Assembly (NCBI RefSeq): GCF_963576615.1
Contig: NC_088711.1
Location: 16,455,182 to 16,519,181 of the forward strand
Direction of reading: 5' to 3'
DNA length: 64,000 bases
DNA from: Watersipora subatra
Taxonomy: Eukaryota; Bryozoa; Gymnolaemata; Cheilostomatida; Watersiporidae
Shown here: positions 33,901 to 45,270 of the stretch, piece by piece
How the letters are laid out: each line of letters begins with the position of its first letter
How positions within the stretch are numbered: position 1 is the stretch's first letter
Program-made: the position numbers and the translations under genes
Notes under the pieces: generated by a model
Databases searched by the model: none
Told to the model about the DNA's origin: nothing
Seen by the model: the letters and a program-made list of their open reading frames with translations, nothing else

Positions 33901-36900
33901 TCCTTTTGCTAGCGCTATTTTATCACTGTGTAAATACTAATATCATACAAGCTTAATTTGAGTTGCTAACTCAACTATCTCTATAATGAACACTTTTTTG
34001 AGGGCAATGTTATTTTAGCCAAAATTTATTGATAAGTTGATGGTCAACTAATGCCTAAAATTGATAACTTTATAGCATAGATTCTTTTTATAATGAAACC
34101 ATGTTTATACTCCGTTACCCTCAAATAATTTGGTCTATCAGTTTCTTTTTTCAAAGATTTTTTATTTTAAAACTACTTGATCATAGAAACGTACTGATAG
34201 TGACTAGGGATTGTTCGAAACAGACAAAGCAAGAAAGTGGGATTGCTACTTATGGTATTTTACAATCATTTAAAAACAGACACTATCTTAGAGTGTCTCA
34301 GAGCGCAATAGCAAGGAAGCTTAGATCACCAGATAAAAACACAAGAGCTTGCATACTGTTTGAGAAGTACTAAGGTTTGAAAAAAAAGCCTTTGGAATAT
34401 TACAATAGCAAAATTTTGTTGCCAGAGTTTTACACTAGCCAAATGTTTAATGAGCTATTGAAGGTTCTGATCTAAAGATACAGAGTAAATGGTATTACCT
34501 AGTAGGTAGTGTTAACAGTTCGCTGAAGGCAATTTATCAAGATTACCTTAGCTGAGATTCAGCACTAATATTAAAAACCGTGTCAGCTAGTAACTGCCCC
34601 CTTAAACCAGTATGTCATAAGCTAAACTCCGCCTAAGGACAAAGGTGTGAAGTTATCCCTAGGTTCTTTGTCAAACAATTGACCGCCAGACAGCATCGTT
34701 CAAAATATCTGTCAGCATTGGAAAATAACCTAAGTGATGTATTCTACATAAAATTTTAGGATTCTACATGGAGCTTTGAAAGAGCAATGTGGTTCCCATT
34801 ATAATATCAGTCATGTGTGGGTAGTATCTCATTTTGTTTACAGACATGAATTTACCTCTTGTAGGGCTCTCGGGTAACTCAAAGTCCTCAGGAGTTCGTG
34901 TGTTCCTCTTGTTGTTTTTTTGTAGTTTCACCTTTATCCATCTCCATCCTTTAATAATAGTATTCTGTTAACAATCAGTAGTCATATCCTCATAACTTCA
35001 TCGTGTTTTTATATATAAGCACATACCAATAATATAACTGTATGTGTAAAAGCAGCACTTTTACTTGTTATTAAGGATGTTTTAAGATAGAGTACGTGAT
35101 TGCATACGCATGAGGTATTTGGATTTCAATTGCGCACTCTTCACAATTTTAGAGAAACTCATAGTTAAACCTTGTTTGAGATCCATTGACAGTAGATAAC
35201 TGTATCCATAGCGATGGAACATTGAAAACAGTGCTCAGAGAAATTTAGAAATATTTTAATGTTTCTAGACTAATAAATGAGCTCTTGCCTTACAGCAAAC
35301 TACAAAAGTTCTGTTGGATCCATTCATAGGTATCAATAGAGTTAATACCATGTTAATCACAAATCACTCAAAGCAGCACGGAGAAAACAATTCCAACTAT
35401 ATGAATATGCATAGAACTGACCCCATTGCGCAATAAATATTTTTTGACATTTTTCTCACGCAAGCACCTCTAAGGTACATGTGAACATCTGAAATTACCG
35501 TAAAAGACAAACTGCCTTTATATTATTCGTTTTATATATGAATACATCCCAAACAAAACATTAGTTTAATATAGGAACTTACGTCTACTGAATTTGTCCT
35601 TGTCGAATCCGATCATAAGGAAGAATGGGATCAAGCAAAATAAACTGAGCAGAACGATGAGCACAATTTCCAAAGTACACTTTTTGCTTGGAAGACTTTC
35701 AGTCCTCCCTGAAGATTTTGAGGTTATTTCTTGACGAGAGGTGTTATTTCTTGGTGTTTCGGTTGTGTTTGGTCGCTCAGTTGTTATACTGGAACATAAG
35801 GCTGAAGGAAATGATGAAGGAGGCGTAGAAGTGAGCGGTGGAGTAGAAGATTTAGATGTTAAACACCAATTTTTGTAGCCTACAAAACAGACAGACACGA
35901 TGAAAGTACAGATACAGCAACCATGGAATTCTTTTCTACCACCTTGAATGCATTCCACTCTGTAAAGATGACATTTAAATCGTCTCGAAACATTGCAAGT
36001 CTGAAAACACAGTTTAAATAGCTGGTAGAAATTATAAATAAGACGTATAAATAACAAAGATTAAAACTATGTGAATGAAGTTAATTTAAATGGTATAAAG
36101 TGTAAATAAGTGTAAATGGCATCACTTGTTTTTATCTCTCACTCTATCATGGAATGTGTACACTGTGTCTCTAATGTGCACAGTGTGTCTCTAATGTGCA
36201 CACTGTGTCTCTAATGTGCACGCTGTGTCTCTAATGTGCACACTGTGTCTCTAATGTGCACACTGTGTCTCTAATGTGCACACTGTGTCTCTAATGTGCA
36301 CACTGTGTCTCTAATATGTACACTGTGTCTCTAATGTGTACGCTGTGTCTCTAATGTGCACACTGTGTCTCTAATGTGCACACTGCGTCTCTAATGTGCA
36401 CACTGTGTCTCTAATATGTACACTGTGTCTCTAATGTGCACACTGTGTCTCTAATATGTACACTGTGTCTCTAATGTGTACGCTGTGTCTCTAATGTGCA
36501 CACTGTGTCTCTAATGTGCACACTGCGTCTCTAATGTGCACACTGTGTCTCTAATGTGCACACTGTGTCTCTAATATGTACACTGTGTCTCTAATGTAAA
36601 GTGTTAATAAAAACCCTTTCACTAGTTATTATGTTATTAATTTCATTTTTATGTTTTGTTTAGGTTTTCACATGTGGGTTTTCACACAGTTCTATATGAT
36701 GTATTTTTGTATATTTATATTATATTTGTGTTTATATTTGTATGTTATAACTTAAAGTATGCCATTAATATTTTTTGGGGCTCTGAGATGAAATAGCCAA
36801 AATATATCGTTTTCTGATAATTACCTTATGTTTGCTTTAACAGTTTTGACAGATAAAGCAATAATCCAACGGATTCTTCATGTCATTTTGGTTTCAAAAA

Positions 36901-38235
36901 CCATCCACCAATTAAATAAGTAGCTCATGGAGAGCAGTTTGATCTTTACAAACACATAATTGCAAGGTGTCAGTAGAGGTGTCCACAAAATCGTATTAAT
37001 AATAACTCTTGTACACCGATAACATTTAATTCTTTCGTTGTTGCTGTTCGTATCGAAGTCCGTTTTCTGATGGTTTTTAAACTTCTTTTTTCAAAATTCT
37101 GATGAGCTAGTTGAAAAATACGGTGCCACACCTCTGATAAAATGTCACTATAGAAGAAGGGTTGAAAAATAGATACCATGGCGTTCAAATAGAGGTTTTA
37201 CGGTAAGCTAAAAGTTGTGAGAAAGTTATGGGCCTTGTAAGCACATAGTAACAAGTATCATTCAAAATCACTTTCATCACTGTACTACAAAGCAGCGGGT
37301 TTGAGCAACATTAAAATAAACCTGTACTTTGTCGGGTTTTAAATTTAGAAAGATTATCACTTGGAGTTATGTGCTCTTGTAACTAATAAGAACGCTGAGT
37401 AGAGCAATACCTTGTATAATATACTGAGTTACAGTAATTTTAATGTTAATGGAAAGACAGCATATTGTTTGATACTGACTGTATGAAATTATTAAATATT
37501 TGTTACTTTAGAGGGGAGTATGTAAATGTATTGTTTTCATGAGTGACAAAAATAATATTCCTATCAGCAACAATCTTTACCATACTGAGAACAATGTCTG
37601 TACGTCTGCCCAAAGCTACACTATGAGTGTGAAGAAAAAGATTGCCTCACACAGGAGTTGAAACCTCAATATTTCAATGTGAATATTTCAATGTGACACC
37701 AAGCCCACTACCACTGCACCACTCAATAACCTTTCTGGATGTAAGAATAACTGTGCACATACCTATTACATATGTTGATCTTTCACAACACACAGTACTA
37801 CCAGCACTAGTACATATAATCAATATTAATATATCATCTACACGTATGTAGTATTCTCTTCTCTAATGCTATACTGTGATGTACAGACATACTCGGATGT
37901 TCAACATAGCTAAGCAAGGTCTTGGGAACTCTACCAGATCCTGTTTGATAATCGGAAGAATGGACTCAATATAATTATGGTATATAGATGCTATATACAT
38001 TACCTATGCAGTAGTCGTAGCTACACAAGAAGTTGTCCAGGATGGAACATGCCTCCTTACAACTGTAGACAGTGCCACCAAGGGTCTTGTTTCTCTTGTC
38101 GCAGTTTATGTTAAAATCTCTGGATGTTTCTAACTCCTCGCAGTCATTCTTTGACCAGGTACAATTCTCAGGAATAGTTTGACTGTTTGCAATCACCAAT
38201 ATGGCCACAAGTATTAACAGCTCCTTGGTTACCAT
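28708..38235 (-). CDS. Copy C: diverged paralogue of copy B, 3' end unresolved
   Basis: Exons in gene order: 38235-38004, 35879-35583, 34948-34856, 33653-33561, 30736-30633, 29112-29050, 28774-28708. All join in frame (949 nt, 316 codons plus one base) with GT-AG borders. The signal peptide, eight-Cys ectodomain, stalk and membrane segment are close to copy B; the stalk has one repeat unit. After the membrane the protein differs. A 31-residue exon ([13 protein letters not shown]...ELPESPTR) replaces B exon 3. Exon 4 is homologous, and exons 5-7 keep only the phases and short motifs (PEYW, SRPS, ExxxLL). Exon 3 uses a weak acceptor (ATTAAAG|GA). The last exon is not found; a donor ACTA|GTGAGT ends exon 7, and read-through reaches a stop 26 codons later. 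Open and probably functional. Role as for copy B: surface receptor, inferred. Confidence 0.6.
29050..29112 (-). CDS. Copy C exon 6
   Basis: 63 nt, phase 0 to 0, acceptor CTGTATTTTAG|GCA, donor CTTCAG|GTGGTT. Encodes [20 protein letters not shown] plus Q. The same phases and the Ser-Arg-Pro-Ser motif link it to copy B exon 6. Confidence 0.55.
29451..30632. other. Intron 5 of copy C
   Basis: Mostly featureless AT-rich sequence. At 30232-30430 there are two diverged copies of a roughly 103-bp unit starting 'tgatggt(t/a)catattgtgaag'. Open frames here have no splice or homology support. Confidence 0.5.
30633..30736 (-). CDS. Copy C exon 5: diverged charged exon
   Basis: 104 nt, phase 1 to 0, acceptor GTGTTCACAG|TG, donor GAGAAG|GTATGA. 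Encodes [20 protein letters not shown] then [14 protein letters not shown]. The last dozen residues align with copy B exon 5 (LKAEPAYWLTVYK). The DNA around it does not otherwise resemble copy B, so this part of the gene is old or has been exchanged. Confidence 0.62.
30895..30980. repeat. (TA)n microsatellite
   Basis: About 40 uninterrupted TA units within an atacatatata-rich tract, in intron 4 of copy C. Confidence 0.97.
31060..31261. mobile_element. Foldback element inserted in TA-rich sequence
   Basis: Two arms of about 95 bp, almost perfectly complementary, around the centre 'agtacaattgtact'. The arms contain 'gaagcactcctcagacgcaa' and its inverse. It is bordered by ATAT-rich sequence on the right. 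No coding capacity; a MITE of unknown family. Confidence 0.85.
31308..33486. mobile_element. TA-target transposon (Tc1/mariner- or pogo-like ends) in copy C intron 4
   Basis: Ends are CGGTAAAACCTCCAATTGAA on the left and, inverted, CCGTAAAACCTCTAATTGAA on the right, each flanked by TA. Subterminal 'cgccacctctatttgac' is repeated. The right flank 'tgttattattgtaata' continues the intron as in copy B (8617-8632). Shorter relics of the family are at about 300-707 and 36640-37205. No transposase frame is intact. Element X is nested at 32073-32932. Confidence 0.75.
32073..32932. mobile_element. Element X copy 3, nested
   Basis: Arms 'aaagttgacttgcaac...' and '...gttgcaagtcaaccttt'. TTAA abuts both ends (ctTTAAaagttgac, caacctTTAAcac), compatible with a TTAA target duplication. 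About 860 bp, non-coding. Confidence 0.75.
33561..33653 (-). CDS. Copy C exon 4: acidic cytoplasmic exon
   Basis: 93 nt, phase 1 to 1, acceptor ATATTTAG|AC, donor TCTG|GTAAGC. Encodes [20 protein letters not shown] then [11 protein letters not shown]; one codon shorter than in copy B. A transposon (31308-33486) begins 75 bp downstream in the next intron. Confidence 0.72.
34856..34948 (-). CDS. Copy C exon 3': alternative juxtamembrane exon
   Basis: 93 nt, phase 1 to 1, donor AAGAG|GTAAAT, acceptor ATTAAAG|GA (poor). It reads [20 protein letters not shown] then [11 protein letters not shown]: strongly basic next to the membrane, then acidic. It sits where copies B and D instead have the CLRC exon. 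An upstream acceptor (GTTAACAG) would give a different phase. The open frame, length divisible by three and matching phases support it. Confidence 0.5.
35583..35879 (-). CDS. Copy C exon 2: stalk and transmembrane segment
   Basis: 297 nt, phase 1 to 1, borders as in copy B. It begins [20 protein letters not shown] and has one copy of the stalk unit with an insert RNNTSRQ (a further sequon). The membrane segment is [20 protein letters not shown] and the stop-transfer DKDKFSRR. Confidence 0.77.
36150..36598. repeat. 20-bp minisatellite in copy C intron 1
   Basis: About 22 head-to-tail copies of 'cactgtgtctctaatgtgca' with point variants (gcgtctc, aatatgta). Variants recur in the same order in two sub-blocks (36311-36430 and 36451-36570), indicating a higher-order duplication. 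Copy B has a single unit at about 11597-11616. Confidence 0.96.
36640..37670. other. Insertion-derived block in copy C intron 1
   Basis: Absent from copy B intron 1 but shared with the left end of the window (1-960). Contains a decayed TA-target element ending 'agaggttttacggta' at about 37190-37204. No exon. Confidence 0.55.
38004..38235 (-). CDS. Copy C exon 1: signal peptide and Cys-rich ectodomain
   Basis: 232 nt, phase 1 end, starts [19 protein letters not shown]. The cysteines are at the same positions as in copy B, including the N-C-T sequon. It differs from B mainly in the loop RNKTLGG, which adds a second sequon (N-K-T). Confidence 0.78.
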
Positions 38236-38604
38236 TCTGATTTCTCACCAACTGAAAATAAAACCACCGATTACCAGATTCTTCTTTAACCACTACATAT
38301 GCTGCTAGCAACAGGTTTTAATTTAATGCGAAATCTGCAAATAAGTCAAATTTCTGTACTTTAGGGTAGAGAACATTGAAAATTATTTTGCTTTAATTCC
38401 CTTCTCTAATCATGTGATCAGCGGATATATTTGTCACATTTTGGTATGTTTATGAAAGAGGATCCACTTAGATTGAACCAAGCATATAATGACTGAACAT
38501 AAACCCTAACGAAATAAGACAAAGTACACGTAATATCCTTGAATAACAACTCCTTCACACAAGGTCGTGACAACAAAAGGACGACAGATAACAGACACTC
38601 TTAC

Positions 38605-38690
38605 CTGCTAAGTAGCTCTCCCCACTGTTTGACTAGCAACACCGAGCAATATAGTAGAAATGCAATGATTTACATGCCAGCATGGTCAGT
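38605..38690 (-). other. Copy C non-coding 5' exon
   Basis: The donor GCTAAGCAG|GTAAGAGT (edge 38605) is conserved with copies A and B; the partner acceptor is at about 38251. The 5' limit is unknown. Confidence 0.45.
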
Positions 38691-39740
38691 ACATAAACGC
38701 ATGCATATGGAATGCGGCCAGTAAGCCTATAATAGGTTAGTTCTTTACCTTGGTTGACCAATCAAATGAAACTATTTACTCATGATATGCTCTAAGCTCG
38801 TACATGTAGTTTAGTTCACAAACTCTAGTTGACTTATCAGGCAGGATATACACCCTCCCTCCCTGTAGTAAATGATATAATCTAGAATGAGTTGAATAAT
38901 ATTGTTATATAAATTACCTGTAGTGGTTTGCCAGTTAGCTGTAAAATATTCCAGCCTTTTTAATTGACTTTGTTTGTTGGCTGTGCCGTCACCCTGCTGC
39001 TGGTCTATTCATGCATTTGAACAGAGAGTTCTAATAAACCTGTTCCAGGACAGATGTGGTAATTGTATAGCACCTTCAAACTCCTACTGCTTATGTGTTG
39101 TCACTGCCAAGGCAGGGTGTTTATCATATAGCTTTACCTAGATGTTTAGCAACTGCCTTCTTTTTGGTTCATTCTAACAAATCTCCTCAGACTGCGAAGT
39201 TGTGTAACTTATTAATGTTATTTAGTAGTATCATAGCTTAACAACTTTGCATTACTACCAACTCTCTCGTAGAAAAGGTGAAAGAGGTATGTTACTTACC
39301 GACTGTTATATTTTATATAGCTTGCTTGTATATCTAACTTGATTTCTGTTAAAGTACAGTATTTTAAATTTTGAATAGCAGTGTTATGCCTTTACTGCTT
39401 AAAATTCTACTGTTTACAATTTAAATAATTTGAAAAAATTGTTTTTAAAGTTTTAAAATTCACTGCTAAAATTTCCTACACATTATTTGTATAAAATTCT
39501 GTTTTGTCAATTATTAAACACTTATTTATTTGCAAGTCTAGCCTTGTATTACTTCCATGCAGCCTTACAGTGTTTATGAGGCTCGAAAGCCTGCAGGAAT
39601 AAATAAACTTATATATAAAATCATTAAATGCACCTGTATGAGACTTCAAAGGTCAAGGACATTAGATAAGCAACTTGTTGATTGGTTAGTGGCTATGAAA
39701 GACGTGGAAGTAAGTCTGTTCTTCTAAATACTTGAAGAGT
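38691..39740. other. Intergenic spacer between copies C and D
   Basis: The shortest version of the shared spacer. It contains the empty sites for the hAT (atgctctaagctcg) and the nuclease-like/CXC element (tttatcatatagcttt). No gene is seen. Confidence 0.65.
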
Positions 39741-39743
39741 TTT

Positions 39744-39749
39744 TTTATT
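39744..39749 (-). terminator. Candidate polyadenylation signal of copy D
   Basis: AATAAA on the minus strand in the same context as the copy B site at 4208-4213. Confidence 0.3.
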
Positions 39750-40055
39750 TTTAGTAGCTAATATTATGTACTGACTGTATGTTGGTCATTAGTCAATTAG
39801 TAATGGTAAGTTACTATTACTAATTAATATCAAACATTTCAATCGGGATCTCATTGCTGACAGAATTAACTACTTCAGACACAAACATGCTGTCAACAAA
39901 TGGCAGCATCCTAAACCTAGAGTCAATACATATCTTGGTCTGTAACGCTCTTTGTGTAGTCACCCGTACTATATTGTAACTATGTTTGCAATATATACAA
40001 AACGTTGTCAAGGTTACTAGATAAGACAACGCCATTCTAATAGTTTTATATGTCC

Positions 40056-40117
40056 TTACATACCTGTGTGATGAGTAGACCATTGCACCATTAGTAGTAT
40101 GTCAAAGAGCTTAATAT
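40056..40117 (-). pseudogene. Copy D exon 8
   Basis: 62 nt with TAA; DIKLFDILLMVQWSTHHTGM. Nearly identical to copy B, including the overlapping donor. Confidence 0.55.
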
Positions 40118-40720
40118 CTGTAAAGTCCACAGCATCGAGTCTAGTTATTGAAACAAAGACAAATCTCAACTAAAACCTTAATAAATAATTAATTAATTCA
40201 AGAAATAATTATTAAATTAATCAAAAAGTTAATTAAATAATTGATCCTTATTTAATAAATTAATTTATTTATTCTATAAACTAATTAAACAATTAATTAA
40301 TAAATTAACTAATAATTTAATAGCTAAATAATTAACAAGTTTTCAACAAAAAAAGGCTGAGCGAGTGCTTTTCTGTTCTAGGTGTTTCCATTTTACTATT
40401 TTGTGTTACTAATTGATCAAATAATAACTATAGGGTATTTTCATAGTAGTGGCTATCAAAAACTGGCTCGTACACTCGTATCTCAAGGAAAAAACTCACT
40501 AGAAAGTCAGCTCATATCTCAAGTTTCTCCCAAGTTGGGACATTCGTTTGTAGAGACGTGACCATATACTTAGTGATTTCTATCACAAATCCGGTGGAAA
40601 AGATCAAAAAAGCAAGAGTACAGAAAAGATGACAGCTGTCAACTTGTATTGACTTGGCTTTAGTTCTGATAAACAGCACCATCCTCGCTCACAGTTCCTA
40701 TGACATTGCTAGACAGGTAC

Positions 40721-40826
40721 CTGAACATTGGCTATGAGTGAATCCAGTTTCCTCTGGCTGATCAGCCAGTAACTGTGTTTCTTTTTCAGCATCTGAGTTC
40801 TTTTTGGAGTTATCCTTAGCAGTTTC
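40721..40826 (-). pseudogene. Copy D exon 7
   Basis: 106 nt, phase 0 to 1, ETAKDNSKKNSDAEKETQLL then ADQPEETGFTHSQCS. The Leu pair is kept but Lys replaces the acidic residue at -4, so the dileucine motif is no longer canonical. Confidence 0.62.
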
Positions 40827-41989
40827 CTACCAAATAGCACAATCATAGCCTTAAAGCTCCAGTTTGGTGTTTTATCTGATTTTCACATAGTTATAAGCAA
40901 AACAACTGAAGAGATTAATCCTAGAAAATAATGAATCTGCAAGGAACATAGTCTAATCCCTTCTATTTGTTTTAAAGTGACAGTACAAAGGAAATCTATA
41001 GGCACTGTATGTTGTAGGAAAGTGCACTTATATGAGATATCAATGTGACTTTTTAGTTTCTCAATGAATTAAAATATGTTTGTAAGGTTCTATTCACTAC
41101 ATGACTATGTAACATGTTATTATTTTAAACTAGAGTGTGGTTCAGCAAATTGAGTTTATTTACAACTCATGTAAGTTTATCTGCGAGTTCCACAAATGCC
41201 ACAGTATAGATTACAATCAACGTAGGCTCCCTGTTCACCTGCTTACTTCATATCATGGCTGACATATCCTAACACAATGAAGCTATTAACAACATGAGTA
41301 ACATCAGCAGAGGTTGCTTGCAAAGCTAACTATTTAGTGTAAAAACAAAGCAAATAATAGTAATCAATGATTTGCATAATTAATAAAAGTTGTCAAAAGA
41401 GTAACTGGATAAATAATAATAAAGTTGAGCATAGCAACTGAAACAAGGGAAATGCCTACATGAAGTTTTTTCTTTGTGTTGTTTTGAAATGCTGCTGGCG
41501 TCTCCAACAAGTTCTATTAGAGAATGTTTGTTTAGCAATTATTTATGTAAGTAGCGTAATACAATAGTGAATAGTCGTTGCTACAATTTCACACTGTTAT
41601 AAATACTGGGCTCATGTAAAGTAAATACATCAGTGACTATATTGTTAAGTTTCGAATGGCATGAAAGCGATTGAATCATCACAAAAACAAACAAATTGAT
41701 TTTTAGAAATACGATAACAAATAACCTGGTTACAAGTGAGCGGATGCCGGTCATGTGTAGTGCTGATCATAACAACCACGTTGCTAAACAGTGGAATGAC
41801 TTTCGTGTGCACAGCCGTACGCTAGACACAATAGCTGATTTTTTATTCCTCAAATAGATAAAACCTTTTTCACTCAAATTGAGCTTTGAGATGCTCTCAA
41901 GGAAGTGAGCCATAGTCATTCATGCAGTAAAGTACAGCGTGTAAAACTGAGTACAGCTTGATTCTCCTAAATATCATGTAAAAACATAC

Positions 41990-42097
41990 CCGAGGAGTCT
42001 GTTGTGAAGCAGATCGGATGATCACTTGCTCTTCAATAGACAGCTGTCTGTGCATACTCGGTCTGCTGCCTTCTGACCGTTCTAACTCCATGCAATG
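41990..42097 (-). pseudogene. Copy D exon 6
   Basis: 108 nt, phase 0 to 0, HCMELERSEGSRPSMHRQLS then an open acidic segment ending QQTPR; intact borders. Confidence 0.62.
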
Positions 42098-42257
42098 CTA
42101 GAATACAGATATTCAGCTCAGTGACTGTGTCAGAATGATAAGAGGTGCAGAGCATCTAGTTTTATAAAAAGTTTGCTCTCCTTTTGGGTTGAAGTTAGAT
42201 ACAAATAATTCATTGAAGCAATAATAATATAATTTATAATTAAATGCAACTGCTAAA

Positions 42258-45200
42258 TAGTCAGTAAGCCACCTCCAATTATTGTTCAGTTCCGCTCCAG
42301 TTGCATGGATATACAAGTGTGGGTTGTGGATTATAGAATTGAAGGTGCTGAACAACATGGCAGGTAGTAACTCACTGCAAACCAGCTCATTCACTCAGAA
42401 TTAATGATTTTTTGAGAACCAAACTTGAGGAGTTGCCCTCTCTTGCCAAACGGATTTCAGCCATTTCATTGGTCCAAAGCGCAAGGTCGTTTAAGGGTGA
42501 ATACAGTGTGTAAAGCTCTAGCATTTATTTATATTCAGAAATTGAGTTCCAATCGACATGTTTTTGATTTCTGAGTAAGATAATCAGCATTATGATTTGT
42601 TGCTGCCACTTTCAAAGCACTAGCCAAAGAAATCCATCCAAACAACTGAGTCAGCATTGCTAAGATAAGTTGCTGAAGTATGCCAAAGACTGGGTAGTTA
42701 CTAATAAAGATCCAGAAAGAACTTTGTGCAAGGAATATATACATTCTTATTCTTATGATGATGTTGTTGATAAGTCCACTGGTAGCAAAGCTGAGCTGCC
42801 TCTCATTCACCAAACCTGCTATGCAAGGATAACCATCTTAGCAAAGCTCACATCAGCACAACAGTCAAATGTAAGTAAGCTTATAATTCTGAACCTACCT
42901 GCAGTACTTAATGATGCTTTAAAAATTTTAAATTACATTTATTAAATTTAAATTACAAACTTTGATCTAGGCTTTCACTGCCGTCTAAACAACTCTGAAT
43001 GATGAATGAAATGTATGAATGACTGAATCTAGTTAAATTTTATTGGTACAAGTTTCTTTCAAGATGTAACTCATGAGAATGAAGATCCTGAGCCAACTAC
43101 TAAACAACTGCACTCGTCATCCTCAATAAGAGCTGAAACTACGCAACCCAAACTATGTGTTATTTGTGAAAACATGAGCGGTGGACTAAAAAAACTGGTA
43201 AGCGCATCAGAGATGGTCTACTAAGAGCAGAGACCAAAGAAGCTGGTAAGTTAGGTAACCTTGGCATTATGTTTATCACAAACTCTAGCATAGAAACTAA
43301 TTAATCTAGCATTTGTGATGATTTGTTAAATTGTTATGTTTGTTTTTACAAGGTAAATTAAAACAAGCTGCTGAGCTATAAGAGCTGATCATAGCCTCTT
43401 AGTACATTTTCTCTCTGCTGACGCCGTCGCTCAGCAGATGTGTTACCACAGACAGTGTTACTAGTAGTAACACTGTCTGTGGTAACACATGTAACACATT
43501 GGTAGTAACTTACTACCAATACCCAAAGCTGAAATCATAGCAATCATTGTATAACTCCCACACACAAGACACAGGCGCATCATCCAGGTTGGTGTAATCA
43601 CTGTACATTGTTATTTGTGTGAATATGAACATTATTGCTGGATGTTCTGTACATAACTGCTCCCATCGTCCAATATCAACCAAAACCAGAGTACAAACTA
43701 ATATGACATGTCCAACATATACTTAGATTTCGGCAAGGCACCAAATGAAATATGAAAAGTGTGTAAATTGTGATTTACATCAATACTTAATATGTAGAAT
43801 TTAAATTATTTATAACATGCCATAGTTCAGCTATACTCTGTTTCTTGTCAGTGAATCTTTACTCAATCAGGTTAAAACCTAATATACGGTATGTAATACT
43901 GCACAATATATAGATTGTGTGAAGTGTGGCTATTTCTTTTGCAAAACAGAATGCATAATCTAGCACCTAATACACTTTCATCCTGTCTTTGTTTGTGAAG
44001 TTGGAAAACTTCTTAACATGGCCTATGCTGGACTGGTGTCCTTCTAAACAATAAAAAAACTGATAATTGTTTTCTTGGTGAGGAAGCACCTTCTTATGAA
44101 TTACAGTACGTGCTATCTGAACATAATGGTACATGGGCTTCTATTGCGACAAACAGTACCATATGCATTTGTAATAATGTTTTACTTATTTCTTTTAGTA
44201 ACCTGGAGTCACGACTCAGCCCTACCTTCTGCCGAGAAGTGATCACTTATCGATTAGTCACCATGAATCAGATCTTATCAATGACTCAGTTAAGAGGGCT
44301 CCATAATAAGTATGATGGTGCCCTTGATATCGAGAAGTATGCATGATCAATACATAGCACCAGTAATGGATTGCTCATTAGTTTTTGAAAACTTTATGAA
44401 TGCAATTTCTCATTGCAAAATAGATTCATGGGCAACTTGTCTTTTGCTAACTGAAAGCTAACACAAATACTCTGGAAATTTAAAGAGGTTGGTAGCACAT
44501 GTTTCTAATTCATTATACCACTGAGTAAATATTTTGCAAGAAAGCTTTAAACTTTAGTAAGATGGGGGTTTTTCTTTGCAGAAATGATCTTCTGAAAACC
44601 TATCTATGCCTCCACTATCCTGAGTTGCAGTTTGATAAGCCTCCACAGCGCAATCAAAGTGAACTGGTGTACCATAGACATGCATCATATTCTCAACTGA
44701 CTACCATCATACATGACAACTCCTTGCTAAGCTGAGAAAATCATGATGACACTGGAGAAATCCAAGAGGACGACGACTTTGATGGCTAATTTCAGTTCTG
44801 GTGTATTTGAATTCATTATTTTTTTCATTTTTTCAACATAATCTAGTTTTAACTTTTCTATAGACCAGTGGATAATCAAACAAATCACCTACCAATGTTT
44901 TTTAACTTGTTTGATAATTCGCAAGGCATATGCCAGCAAAGGGGCATTTCTATCCACCCCTGTGATTTTTGTACAATCAAAATCTTTAGTTATACTTTCA
45001 TGTAAAAGATATGAGTGTTCAGTCAATAAATTTATGAAAACTTAATACTCAGTTTGATTTTAAATAATTCCCATATGTAATGAAGGGGGTTTTTTCGTAT
45101 TTTATACACCCCTGTTTTCCTGGCTACCGTGCCGGTTTGGAGCAAGTTACTACCTAGATATGAAAAATTCAGGTTTTTTTGACCCAGAAACCACTTAAAT

Positions 45201-45270
45201 TGTGTATATCCATGTAACTGGAGCGGAACTCAACTTTTAGGCCACTTTTTAAATAGTGGCTTACTGACTA
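42258..45270 (+). mobile_element. 3-kb TIR transposon in copy D intron 5
   Basis: Ends TAGTCAGTAAGCCAC and, inverted, the same motif at the right (GTGGCTTACTGACTA). A second shared block follows, 'agttccgctccagtt(g/a)catgg' at 42289 and inverted near 45220. AAA or TAAA flanks both ends, and copy B has the empty site (ctgctaaagtag, about 6657-6668). Plus-strand coding debris inside: a His/Cys segment (LPLIHQTCYARITI, 42800-42840), a zinc-finger-like segment (PKLCVICENMSGGLKK, 43147-43195), 44110-44346 and 44582-44735. The family is not recognised. Confidence 0.75.
43438..43490. repeat. Perfect 53-bp palindrome
   Basis: atgtgttaccacagacagtg... is mirrored exactly around 'ctagtag', followed at once by another short hairpin (ttggtagtaacttactaccaa). 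Inside the 3-kb TIR transposon. Confidence 0.93.
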
